61,330 bases of DNA from Bacteroidota bacterium (GTDB lineage: Bacteria > Bacteroidota > Bacteroidia > Bacteroidales > UBA7332), in NCBI GenBank assembly GCA_030706585.1, contig JAUZOF010000002.1, positions 1 to 61,330 on the forward strand. Reading direction: 5' to 3'. Under the pieces are notes generated by a model. That model saw only the letters and a list, made by a program, of their open reading frames with translations, had not been told where the DNA came from and ran no database searches. The position numbers were made by a program, and so were the translations under genes. Of the stretch, positions 9,662 through 18,566 are shown in pieces (the stretch's first letter is position 1; every line of letters starts with the position of its first letter).

Positions 9662-9708
9662 TCCAAAAGTAGGAATTTGCTTTTGGAAGTGCTGTGATAT
9701 AGTGCTGT
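9662..9708 (+). other. Intra-operon hairpin and short direct repeat
   Basis: Between the GH99-like and GH2 genes lies a perfect 8-bp inverted repeat (TCCAAAAG at 9662-9669, CTTTTGGA at 9680-9687, 10-nt loop) without a T tract. Two copies of AGTGCTGT (9688-9695, 9701-9708) follow. It does not look like a terminator. It could be an mRNA processing or stability element in the long operon, or chance. Confidence 0.35.
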
Positions 9709-9736
9709 AGAAATTTAATAACCAAATTGATACGCA

Positions 9737-11527
9737 ATGAAGAATATTATTTTATCAATTTTTGTGCTCTTGATGATTTCTCCTGTTTTTGCACAACAAC
9801 CACGGGCAGAATATCCGCGTCCGCAATTTGAAAGAACAGAATGGCTTAACCTGAACGGCGAGTGGACCTATTCGTTCGACTTTGGAAACTCGGGAAAAGC
9901 CCGAAAACTTGAAGAAAGTAATGGCTTTGAAAATAAGATTATTGTGCCTTTTTGTCCTGAAAGTAAATTGTCAGGAGTTGAACATAAGGACTTTATAAAC
10001 AATATGTGGTATCAGCGGAGAATTACGGTTCCTGCGGGCTGGTCCGGAAAGAATGTTCTCTTGCATTTTGGAGCGGTATATTATAAAACCGAAGTTTATG
10101 TTGATGGACAATTTGTGGGTCGTCACTTTGGGGGCACTTCTTCATTCGAATTTGATATCACCCGTTTTGTGACTCCCGGAAAAGAGGCCAATCTGGTAGT
10201 GTATGTTGCCGATGATCTTCGTTCTGGAATGCAGGGCGGTGGAAAACAGTGCTTTAATTATTATTCCGAAGGGTGTTCGTATACCCGTGTAACAGGTATC
10301 TGGCAAACAGTTTGGATGGAGGCTGTTTCTCAATACGGGTTGAAGCAAGTGCATCTGGTCCCTGATGTCGATCAGAAACAATTGGTTGTAACTCCTGCTT
10401 TTTTCAAGGAAAGCAATGCTAATTTATTGAAAATTACACTGAAAGATAAGGGTAAGGTTGTTGCTGAGAAAACCGTGAAAGCCAGCAACAGCGCTGTATG
10501 TGTCTTGCCGGTTTCTAACCTGAAAACATGGTCGCCCGAAAGTCCGTTTTTATATGATGTGGAATTAACAGTTATTGGTGCGGATAATCAGGCGATTGAT
10601 CACGTGAAATCGTATGTGGGGATGCGCAAGGTTCACATTGACGGCAACCGCATTTATCTGAATAATAAGCCATATTATCAACGTTTGGTACTCGATCAGG
10701 GCTTTTATCCCGACGGTATCTGGACCGCTCCAAGCGACGAAGCGTTGAAACACGATATCGAAATGTCTATGGAGGCCGGTTTTAACGGTGCGCGCTTGCA
10801 TCAGAAGGTTTTTGAAGATCGTTTTCATTACTGGGCCGACAAGCTCGGATATCTCGTATGGGCTGAATCTTCAAGTTGGGGACTGGATGCCAATAATGAG
10901 GCGGCTGCCCGTAATTTTATAGCCGAATGGTGCGAAAATGTGGTACGCGAACGCAATCACCCTTCCATCGTTACCTGGACTCCTTTCAATGAAACATGGG
11001 GGCCTTCGATGGAGCAATATCCCCGTTTCGTGCAGGATATTTATACCCTTACCAAGGCAATAGATCCGACTCGTCCTATCAATGATGCCAGTGGAGATAC
11101 TCACGTAGTTACCGATATTTGGAGCGTTCATAACTATGAAGGAAATCCGGAAAAACTCGCACAGGCGCTTTCTCCTGATAAAGAGGGCAAGTTGTTCACC
11201 AATTATACTGCACATGCTTTCCAGGTTTATTCAGGACAACCCTATTTGATTGACGAATTCGGAGGAATGATGTGGAATCCGAACCGCGATAAAAATCAAC
11301 CGGCCTGGGGTTATGGGGAATCACCGAAAGAGATGACAGATTTTTATAATCGTCTTGAAGGCCTTGTAGATGCTATTCTTAAAGTAGACAACGTGTGGGG
11401 GTATTGCTACACACAGTTGACGGATGTGGAACAGGAACGTAATGGAATTTATTACTACGACCGTACCCCGAAATTCGATATAAAGAAAATCCATTCCATT
11501 TTTTCGAAAGTTCCTCGGCAAAAATAA
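9737..11527 (+). CDS. GH2 family beta-glycosidase (galactosidase/glucuronidase type)
   Basis: A 596-aa exported GH2 enzyme with the signal peptide ending PVFA before QQ. The sugar-binding jelly roll covers about 30-205 (WLNLNGEWTYSFD, NNMWYQRRITVP, YVDGQFVGRHFGG), the Ig-like domain about 206-300, and the TIM barrel about 301-596. The acid/base is E419 in FNETWG and the nucleophile E507 in LIDEFGG. The length is that of compact GH2 proteins without C-terminal extensions. The reaction is retaining hydrolysis of a terminal beta-linked sugar. The residues that separate galactosidase, glucuronidase and mannosidase cannot be assigned safely by eye. It follows the GH99-like gene by 85 bp and precedes GH27 and GH36 alpha-galactosidases, so removal of stacked galactose residues is plausible. 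Confidence 0.88.
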   Translation: MKNIILSIFVLLMISPVFAQQPRAEYPRPQFERTEWLNLNGEWTYSFDFGNSGKARKLEESNGFENKIIVPFCPESKLSGVEHKDFINNMWYQRRITVPAGWSGKNVLLHFGAVYYKTEVYVDGQFVGRHFGGTSSFEFDITRFVTPGKEANLVVYVADDLRSGMQGGGKQCFNYYSEGCSYTRVTGIWQTVWMEAVSQYGLKQVHLVPDVDQKQLVVTPAFFKESNANLLKITLKDKGKVVAEKTVKASNSAVCVLPVSNLKTWSPESPFLYDVELTVIGADNQAIDHVKSYVGMRKVHIDGNRIYLNNKPYYQRLVLDQGFYPDGIWTAPSDEALKHDIEMSMEAGFNGARLHQKVFEDRFHYWADKLGYLVWAESSSWGLDANNEAAARNFIAEWCENVVRERNHPSIVTWTPFNETWGPSMEQYPRFVQDIYTLTKAIDPTRPINDASGDTHVVTDIWSVHNYEGNPEKLAQALSPDKEGKLFTNYTAHAFQVYSGQPYLIDEFGGMMWNPNRDKNQPAWGYGESPKEMTDFYNRLEGLVDAILKVDNVWGYCYTQLTDVEQERNGIYYYDRTPKFDIKKIHSIFSKVPRQK

Positions 11528-11569
11528 GCGACTTTTGGAAAAATGTTCAAAATGTAAAACCTTTTGCTT

Positions 11570-13162
11570 ATGAGAATAGTGTATAACTTACTTAATATTA
11601 TTGGCTTAGTTGCTGTTTTGTGTGTAGTGTCAGCTTTTCAACCGGTAGACACAGGCAAAAGTGCAGCGCAAAATGAGAAAAAAGAAGCCAATGCGAACGT
11701 TGCACGACTCGCGGGAGCATGGCGCGTCGATATTCCACAGGGCGATGGGGTCGTGATCCCTACCTATTTTGTTCTTCATCCAAACGGGGACAATTACGAG
11801 GGAACCGTTTCGATTAAAGCCACGGTGGATTTACCTATACGTAATCCGCATTGGGAAGAGGGCGATTTTGTGTTTGGTACGGACTGGAATATCGGATACC
11901 GTTTGCATCCTGAAGGTGAAAGTTTTTTCGTGACGATCAATTACGGTAATGGTTTTGAAAAAGGCTCTGCGATTCGCATACCGGAAACTGAAGCCATGAC
12001 TCCGAAAGCACTTCCTTTGCCGGAGTTGACCGATGTGCCGTCGAACGGAGCCGCTGCAACTCCTCCCATGGGATGGAATAGCTGGAATCATTTCGGTAAC
12101 CGTGTCGATGATGCGATTGTGCGCAAAGCGGCGGATGCGTTGGTCAACAGCGGCCTTGCAAAATTGGGATATGTGTATATCAATATTGACGATTGCTGGC
12201 AAGGTGGACGGGATGCTCATGGAAACATCGTTCCCAACAAGAAATTCCCTGATATGAAAGTTCTTGCCGATTATGTTCACAGTAAAGGTCTGAAACTGGG
12301 TCTTTATTCATCTCCCGGACCACGAACCTGTGGCGGTTATGAAGGCAGTTTCGGCCATGAGGAGCAGGATGCCAGGACGTATGCCGCCTGGGGTATCGAT
12401 TACCTGAAGTACGATTGGTGCAGTGCACAGCGCATGTACTCTAACGCTCAGGTTCGGGCTGTTTATCAAAAAATGGGAGAAGCTATCTCTAAAGCCGGGC
12501 GTCCCATTGTTTACAGTCTGTGCGAGTATGGCATAGAAGACGTATGGAAATGGGGTCAAACAGTAGGTGGAAATCTTTGGCGAACCGGATACGACATTAA
12601 TGACAGCTGGAACCGGATGGTCGAAATCGGATTTAATCAGGGGAATTTTTCTGTTTATGCCGGACCCGGTCATTGGAATGATCCGGATATGTTGGAAGTT
12701 GGCAACGGCGGCATGACTGATACCGAATATCGTACGCATTTCAGCCTCTGGTGCCTGTTGGCAGCTCCTTTGCTCGCCGGCAACGATCTGAATGCCATGT
12801 CAACCGAAACCCTGAATATTCTGGGAAACAAGGAGGCAATTGCCGTTGATCAGGATGCGTTGGGAAAAGCTGCGGTTCCGGTAATAAAAGATGGAGATAT
12901 TCAGATTTGGGCACGTGATCTGCACGATGGTTCGAAAGCGCTAGGCATTTTTAATATTGGAGAAGCAAGTCGCAAAGGAATAGTGGCTTTTCAGGATTTG
13001 AAAATCAGTGGAAAACAAAAGGTCAGAGATTTATGGCAGCATGCCGATCTGGGAGTTTTTGATACACAGTTCAACTACGAAGTTCCATCTCACGGTGTCG
13101 TGTTCGTGAAAATCACAAAGAATCACTTAGCCGGCAAGAAATCAATTCATCATAAGAAATAA
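11570..13162 (+). CDS. GH27 alpha-galactosidase with N-terminal accessory domain
   Basis: A 530-aa exported clan-D glycosidase. The start is set at ATG 11570 because the upstream TTG at 11564 adds only two residues. After the signal peptide there is a beta-rich domain of about 110 aa (LAGAWRVDIPQGDG, VLHPNGDNYEG) that I do not recognise. The GH27 barrel begins at PPMGWNSWNHFG (about 164). The nucleophile is D282 in YLKYDWC and the acid/base D371 in GHWNDPDML; a short C-terminal beta domain follows. GH27 members hydrolyse terminal alpha-galactose, and some hydrolyse beta-L-arabinopyranose or alpha-GalNAc, so the exact sugar is open. A second GH27 at 20942 has a different N-terminal architecture. 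Confidence 0.92.
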   Translation: MRIVYNLLNIIGLVAVLCVVSAFQPVDTGKSAAQNEKKEANANVARLAGAWRVDIPQGDGVVIPTYFVLHPNGDNYEGTVSIKATVDLPIRNPHWEEGDFVFGTDWNIGYRLHPEGESFFVTINYGNGFEKGSAIRIPETEAMTPKALPLPELTDVPSNGAAATPPMGWNSWNHFGNRVDDAIVRKAADALVNSGLAKLGYVYINIDDCWQGGRDAHGNIVPNKKFPDMKVLADYVHSKGLKLGLYSSPGPRTCGGYEGSFGHEEQDARTYAAWGIDYLKYDWCSAQRMYSNAQVRAVYQKMGEAISKAGRPIVYSLCEYGIEDVWKWGQTVGGNLWRTGYDINDSWNRMVEIGFNQGNFSVYAGPGHWNDPDMLEVGNGGMTDTEYRTHFSLWCLLAAPLLAGNDLNAMSTETLNILGNKEAIAVDQDALGKAAVPVIKDGDIQIWARDLHDGSKALGIFNIGEASRKGIVAFQDLKISGKQKVRDLWQHADLGVFDTQFNYEVPSHGVVFVKITKNHLAGKKSIHHKK

Positions 13163-13198
13163 ATTTTTCAAATTAAATATCAATTAATTAACTGCTTA

Positions 13199-15376
13199 AT
13201 GAAACGTAGCGCATTTTTACTGTCACTGTTTGTTTCCATTTCGTTGGGCTCATTTGCCCAAATTATACCGGTTGTTACCCGGCAAAATGCATTGGTTTTT
13301 CAGGTCAATCCGAATAAAGATCTGCAAATGGTTTATCTCGGTGAAAAACTGGCTAATCAGGATGAATATGGCCAGATTCCGGGTCTTTTCAATCAGTCGG
13401 GGGATTATACGGGCTTATATAATTCGGCATACACGTCGTCCGGTACCCGCAATTTGCTTGAGCCGGCTATTTCCGTGACACATTGGGACGGTAACAATTC
13501 GCTCGACTTGCAGTATGTCAGTCATCAGGTCGAAAAAATCAGTGACGATATCTCGCTCCTGAAAATTGTGCTGAAAGATCGCGTTTATCCATTTCAGGTG
13601 ACGATGTATGTGAAATCATATTTTGCCGAAGATGTGATTGAACAATGGACTGAAATAACACATCAGGAAAAGAAGAGTGTTACGCTGCACAAATACGCGT
13701 CGGCTAACCTGAGTCTGAAATCGTCGGCTTTCTATTTGACTCAATATCATGGTGATTGGGCAAAGGAGATGCATCCGGAAGAATCCAAACTGACACATGG
13801 TATTAAAACGCTGGATTCCAAGCTGGGAACACGTGCCAACCTGTTTCAACCCTCATTTTTTATGCTATCGATGGGAAAACCGGCAAGCGAAGATGAGGGA
13901 GAAGTGCTTTATGGTATGATGGAATGGAGCGGAAATTTCAAGATCGACATGGAGCTTGATCCTCAGGACAACTTACGTCTTATTGCCGGAATCAATAATT
14001 ACGCATCGGACTATTCTATTGTAACCAATCAGACGTTTAAAACTCCGGCCTTTTTGTATGTTCTGTCGCAGAACGGAAAAGGGGAAGCCAGTCGCAAGAT
14101 TCAGGCCTGGGCGCGCAACCATAAATTGCTGGATGGTAAAGGCAATCGGTTGACCTTACTCAATAACTGGGAAGCTACCGGTTTTGGCTTCGACGAACAA
14201 AAGCTCTTTTCGATTCTGAAAGACACCAAAAAACTGGGTGTGGATCTGTTTTTGCTCGACGATGGCTGGTTCGGTAATAAATATCCCCGCAATAGCGATA
14301 ATGCCGGATTGGGTGATTGGCAGGCCAACCGTGCTAAACTGCCCAATGGAGTGGCATCTCTGGTGAAAGAAGCCGGAGCTACCGGCGTGAAATTCGGAAT
14401 CTGGGTTGAACCCGAAATGGTGAATCCGGCAAGCGATTTGTATCATCAGCATCCCGACTGGGTAATCAAGCAACCCAATCGTGGAGAGTATTATTTCCGC
14501 AATCAGTTGGTGCTCGATTTGAGCAATCCCAAAGTGCAGGATTTCGTGTTTGGCGTGATTGATGGTCTTTTCAGGGAGAATCCTGATTTGGCATATATTA
14601 AATGGGATTGTAACGCGGTTATATACAATGCCTATTCGGCTCATTTGCAAAATCAATCGCATCTGTATGTCGATTATGTAAACGGGTTGTATAACGTTTT
14701 GAAACGAATTCGCGACAAATATCCGACGGTGCCTATGATGCTTTGTTCCGGTGGCGGAGGCCGTGTGGATTACGCAGCATTACAGTATTTTACTGAATTT
14801 TGGCCGAGCGATAACACCGATCCGCTGGAGAGAGTCTTCATGCAATGGGAATATTCATATTTCTTTCCGTCGATGAGTATGTCGTGCCACGTTACCGACT
14901 GGGGACGACAACCGCTTAAATACAAGGTGGATGTGGCAATGATGGGCAAAATGGGATTTGATATTGTTGTAGACCGTTTGTCCGAGAACGACTTAAAATT
15001 CTGTCAACAGGCTGTTGGTAATTACAATCAATTGAAGGATATTATCTGGCATGGCGACCAATACCGTTTGGTAGATCCTAAAAGCAACGACTTTGCTTCA
15101 CTGATGTATGTCGATTCGTCGAAACAAAAGGCCGTTGTCTTTAATTATCTGGTAAATAACCGTTATGATGTAAGAAGTGTTTATCCTGTAAAAATGAAGG
15201 GATTGAATCCTGATCAAAAATACAGTGTGCAAGAGGTGAATCTTTACCCCGGAACGCAGTCGGCACTTGATTCCCAGAAAGTTCTTTCGGGCGATTTCCT
15301 GATGAGAGTAGGGTACAATCCACGTGTTGATGGATCGAGACAAAGCGTAATCTTGCTGATTGAAGAAGCGAAATAA
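13199..15376 (+). CDS. GH36 alpha-galactosidase (full-length, AgaA/RafA type)
   Basis: A 725-aa exported enzyme with a signal ending SFA before QI. It shows the classical GH36 layout: N-terminal beta-supersandwich (about 25-320), TIM barrel (about 321-640) opening with NNWEATGFGFDE and LLDDGWFG, and a C-terminal beta domain. The nucleophile is D470 in YIKWDCN and the acid/base D538 in WPSDNTDP. Length matches the tetrameric 720-740-aa GH36 group. It should release terminal alpha-1,6-linked galactose. It sits 36 bp after the GH27 gene and 36 bp before a GH20 gene, so all three are probably translated from one message. Unusually for this subgroup it carries an export signal. Confidence 0.94.
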   Translation: MKRSAFLLSLFVSISLGSFAQIIPVVTRQNALVFQVNPNKDLQMVYLGEKLANQDEYGQIPGLFNQSGDYTGLYNSAYTSSGTRNLLEPAISVTHWDGNNSLDLQYVSHQVEKISDDISLLKIVLKDRVYPFQVTMYVKSYFAEDVIEQWTEITHQEKKSVTLHKYASANLSLKSSAFYLTQYHGDWAKEMHPEESKLTHGIKTLDSKLGTRANLFQPSFFMLSMGKPASEDEGEVLYGMMEWSGNFKIDMELDPQDNLRLIAGINNYASDYSIVTNQTFKTPAFLYVLSQNGKGEASRKIQAWARNHKLLDGKGNRLTLLNNWEATGFGFDEQKLFSILKDTKKLGVDLFLLDDGWFGNKYPRNSDNAGLGDWQANRAKLPNGVASLVKEAGATGVKFGIWVEPEMVNPASDLYHQHPDWVIKQPNRGEYYFRNQLVLDLSNPKVQDFVFGVIDGLFRENPDLAYIKWDCNAVIYNAYSAHLQNQSHLYVDYVNGLYNVLKRIRDKYPTVPMMLCSGGGGRVDYAALQYFTEFWPSDNTDPLERVFMQWEYSYFFPSMSMSCHVTDWGRQPLKYKVDVAMMGKMGFDIVVDRLSENDLKFCQQAVGNYNQLKDIIWHGDQYRLVDPKSNDFASLMYVDSSKQKAVVFNYLVNNRYDVRSVYPVKMKGLNPDQKYSVQEVNLYPGTQSALDSQKVLSGDFLMRVGYNPRVDGSRQSVILLIEEAK

Positions 15377-15412
15377 AATCTGAAAATTTTTAAGAATTGA
15401 GCCTATTATACT

Positions 15413-17287
15413 ATGATTAAATCAACCTTTTTAGTGATGTTTTGCTTGCTTGTAATGCTTGGAAATTGCGAGCAAGCTTTCGGGCAAGCTGCGGCGCCCA
15501 TGATTCCCAAGCCGGTAGAAGTGAAGAATCTTACCGGAACTTTCCAGTTGACAGCCAAGTCAAAAGTCATTGTCCCTGCCGGTAATATAGAGATAGAGGA
15601 GATTGCACAATCGTTTGCCGGGCAGTTGGCCTCGGTTATCGGACAAAAACCGGAAATTGTCAGCAGAAACCAGAAGCAATCCATTGAGTTTAAAATAAAC
15701 GGCGAGTTCAATTCCCGTCTGGGTAATGAGGGGTATTTCCTTTCCGTAACGCCAAAGATGATTACAATTTCGGCAAACAAACCTGCCGGACTTTTTTACG
15801 GAGCCCAAACTCTGTTGCAGATGATTTCTCCGGATAAAACCAATGCTCCGATACAGCTTGCTTGCACTGAAATAACCGATTATCCCCGATTTGGATGGCG
15901 TGGGCTGATGCTCGATGTTAGCCGTCATTTTTTCACAAAGGAAGAGGTAAAGCGGTTTATCGATCAGATGGCGAAATACAAGTTTAACGTGTTTCACTGG
16001 CACCTGACCGACAATCAGGGGTGGCGTATCGAAATTAAAGGATTGCCTCTGCTGACCAATGTTGGAGCATGGCGTGTCGCCCGCACCGGCAATTTCGGCT
16101 ATTTTGCTCCTCCGGCTGACGGAGAACAAAGCACCGACGGCGGATTTTATACTCAGGACGAAGTGCGTGACATTGTGAAATATGCACAGGAACGGTATGT
16201 GACCATAGTGCCGGAAATTGATGTGCCGGGACATAGTCTGGCGTTTATTGCCTCCTATCCCGAATCGTCTTGTACTCAGATTCAATATCCTGTGAATGCA
16301 GGGTTTCCGACCGGTGCCGATGTGGTGCTTTGTGCCGGAAATGACGATGTATTTAAAAAACTGGAAACTATATTCTCGGAAGTAGCATCTCTGTTCCCGG
16401 GCAAATATATTCATATCGGGGGCGATGAGGCCGATAAGGCATTCTGGAAAAAATGCCCCAAATGTCAGGAGAGGATGAAGCAAGAAAACCTGAAAAACGA
16501 AGAAGAGCTGCAAAGCTATTTTATTAAAAGGGTGAGCAAAATACTGGAATCCAACGGTAAGAGTTTGATCGGATGGGATGAAATCCTTGAAGGTGGACTT
16601 GCCTCCAATGCGGCTGTTATGTCGTGGCGTGGTACCGAGGGAGGTGCGGCAGCCGCCAAAGCCGGACACCCGGTTGTGATGACTCCCAATCAATATTGCT
16701 ATCTGGATCATACTCAGGGTGAGAATGTCATTGAACGATACGGAATCCTGTTCTGTTGTTTTATGCGAATGAAAGAGGCTTACAAATTTGATCCGATGAC
16801 CGGAGTGTCCGATTCTGCATACGTGCTGGGCGGACAAGCCAACTTGTGGACCGAAATGGTGCCCAATTACCGCAGAGCTGAGTACATGGTATGGCCGCGT
16901 GCGTTGGCTCTGTCCGAAGTGCTCTGGTCGCCGAAAGCAAACCGCGACTGGGACGAATTTGTACCACGGGTAGAAGCTCAATTTCAAAGATTTGACAAGG
17001 CCGATGTCAATTATGCTCCGAGTATGTACGATCCGGATATTTCAATGATAAAAGCCGGCGAAGATGATTACCGGATTGTTTTTACGCCTGAAATTAAAGG
17101 ACTGGATGTCTATTACACTTTCGATTTTACTTTCCCCGATCATCATTCGGCAAAATATGACGGGCAACCGATAAAGACTCCGAAAGGAGCTACTGATATC
17201 TGGGCGATAACCTACCGAAATGGAAAACCCATCGGACGTTTGTTGACCATAAAGTTTGATGAATTGAAATCCAGAATGGGTAAATGA
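15413..17287 (+). CDS. GH20 beta-N-acetylhexosaminidase, first of two paralogues
   Basis: A 624-aa exported exo-hexosaminidase releasing terminal beta-GlcNAc or beta-GalNAc by substrate-assisted catalysis. The signal peptide is followed by the GH20b alpha/beta domain (about 28-150). The barrel starts at PRFGWRGLMLDVSRHFF (about 160) and carries HWHLTDNQGWRIE. The catalytic pair is D338-E339 in HIGGDEADK. A C-terminal beta module (about 530-624) contains YDGQPIKTPKG, almost the same as in the paralogue at 23212. The stop codon overlaps the next start as ATGA, so the downstream gene is probably translationally coupled. Confidence 0.94.
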   Translation: MIKSTFLVMFCLLVMLGNCEQAFGQAAAPMIPKPVEVKNLTGTFQLTAKSKVIVPAGNIEIEEIAQSFAGQLASVIGQKPEIVSRNQKQSIEFKINGEFNSRLGNEGYFLSVTPKMITISANKPAGLFYGAQTLLQMISPDKTNAPIQLACTEITDYPRFGWRGLMLDVSRHFFTKEEVKRFIDQMAKYKFNVFHWHLTDNQGWRIEIKGLPLLTNVGAWRVARTGNFGYFAPPADGEQSTDGGFYTQDEVRDIVKYAQERYVTIVPEIDVPGHSLAFIASYPESSCTQIQYPVNAGFPTGADVVLCAGNDDVFKKLETIFSEVASLFPGKYIHIGGDEADKAFWKKCPKCQERMKQENLKNEEELQSYFIKRVSKILESNGKSLIGWDEILEGGLASNAAVMSWRGTEGGAAAAKAGHPVVMTPNQYCYLDHTQGENVIERYGILFCCFMRMKEAYKFDPMTGVSDSAYVLGGQANLWTEMVPNYRRAEYMVWPRALALSEVLWSPKANRDWDEFVPRVEAQFQRFDKADVNYAPSMYDPDISMIKAGEDDYRIVFTPEIKGLDVYYTFDFTFPDHHSAKYDGQPIKTPKGATDIWAITYRNGKPIGRLLTIKFDELKSRMGK

Positions 17288-18546
17288 TTATAAGTGCAAC
17301 ATCGATGAGAATACTATTTTTTATTGCAGTGTTGGCCTTTTTCGGACATACAGCGCTTGGTCAAGGAAAAGCCCCAACAAAGAAGCAAGCCTTTGAGAAT
17401 GAATTCCGCATAGGAATATTCTGGCCGCCGGTATGGGAACATACCAATCAGGCTCAGTATAAAATTATTAAAGATGCTCATATCAACTACATACAAAATG
17501 TGCTTGGTTCGCAGCTCGATACAGAAGAACGTAACCGGAAAATGCTGGAACTGGCCGGAAAAAACGGTTTGAAACTGTTTGTGGCCGATCCGAGGGTAAA
17601 TGGCTCTGCTGATGATATCAAAGCGATGGTGGAATGCTACCGAAAGTATCCGGCAACGTCGGGTTATTATGTGGTTGATGAACCGGATGTGAAAGGAATG
17701 GACGGAGCGGCAAAAAAATATCAGACCATCCTCTCGTTCGACCGACAAGCTGTGCCCTATGTCAATCTGTTGCCTTCGTGGGCGGTACCCGATTACGACA
17801 ATTATGTGACCCAATGGATTGAAAAATGCGGGAAAGAAAATCTGAAATATCTCTCGTTCGACTGCTATCCGTTTTTGCTTGACGGAACCTTGCGAAATAC
17901 CTATTATCAGAATCTGAATGTTATCCGTAAGGCCGGATTGAAAATCGGAGTACCTACCTCTTGCTATCTTCAATCGGTGGGTATACCGGGATCTTATCGT
18001 CGACCCAGCGAAGCTGATATGCGATTGAATGTTTATTCGTGTTTGGCCTACGGAATTAAAAATCTGGTGTGGTTTACCTACTGGACACCTACCGGCAGAG
18101 GAGAAAAATTTACGAATGCTATTATCGACTCCTGCGGCAAAAAGACCGATTTGTACGTTCCATTTCAGCAGTTGAATCTACGCATTTCACAGCTGGGTAA
18201 AACGTTGATAAATCTTGATGCTCTATCGGTTTATCATGTTGGAAAAGAGGTTGCTGCAGGAATGGACGCGCTGCCTTCGGATTATGTGTTGCAACCGGAG
18301 TCTCATAATGCAGAATTGCTTCTTGCTGATTTTAAGGAAAAAACGGTGCACAAGCAATTTGTGATGATTGTCAATAAATCGGTTCAGTTCCCCGTTTCCC
18401 TTCCATTTCACCTGAAAACAGGAACGCAGATCAGAGAAGTCGCCCACGCTTCCGGAGATTCAAAAAAGAGCCGTTATGATAAACGATCGCAAACACTGTA
18501 TGTCGATCTGCTTCCCGGGGAAGGAAAATTGTTTGAAATTTATTAA
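17284..18546 (+). CDS. Exported TIM-barrel glycosidase-like protein, family not recognised
   Basis: A 420-aa exported protein overlapping the GH20 stop by 4 bp. ATG 17305 is an alternative start with a tighter signal peptide (ILFFIAVLAFFGHTALGQ). The body reads like an (alpha/beta)8 barrel: FRIGIFWPPVW at strand 1, KLFVADPRVN, GYYVVDEPD with E133 at the end of a mid-barrel strand, YLSFDCYPFLLDG, and NLVWFTYWTP near strand 8. A short beta tail follows (about 335-420). The DEP glutamate is where clan-A enzymes hold the acid/base, but no second catalytic acid is certain. I cannot place it in a GH family. Coupling to GH20 suggests it works on the same side chain, for example as an endo- or exo-acting enzyme on a GlcNAc-containing motif. 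Confidence 0.6.
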   Translation: MIISATSMRILFFIAVLAFFGHTALGQGKAPTKKQAFENEFRIGIFWPPVWEHTNQAQYKIIKDAHINYIQNVLGSQLDTEERNRKMLELAGKNGLKLFVADPRVNGSADDIKAMVECYRKYPATSGYYVVDEPDVKGMDGAAKKYQTILSFDRQAVPYVNLLPSWAVPDYDNYVTQWIEKCGKENLKYLSFDCYPFLLDGTLRNTYYQNLNVIRKAGLKIGVPTSCYLQSVGIPGSYRRPSEADMRLNVYSCLAYGIKNLVWFTYWTPTGRGEKFTNAIIDSCGKKTDLYVPFQQLNLRISQLGKTLINLDALSVYHVGKEVAAGMDALPSDYVLQPESHNAELLLADFKEKTVHKQFVMIVNKSVQFPVSLPFHLKTGTQIREVAHASGDSKKSRYDKRSQTLYVDLLPGEGKLFEIY

Positions 18547-18566
18547 TCATTTACCTATAAATCAAT

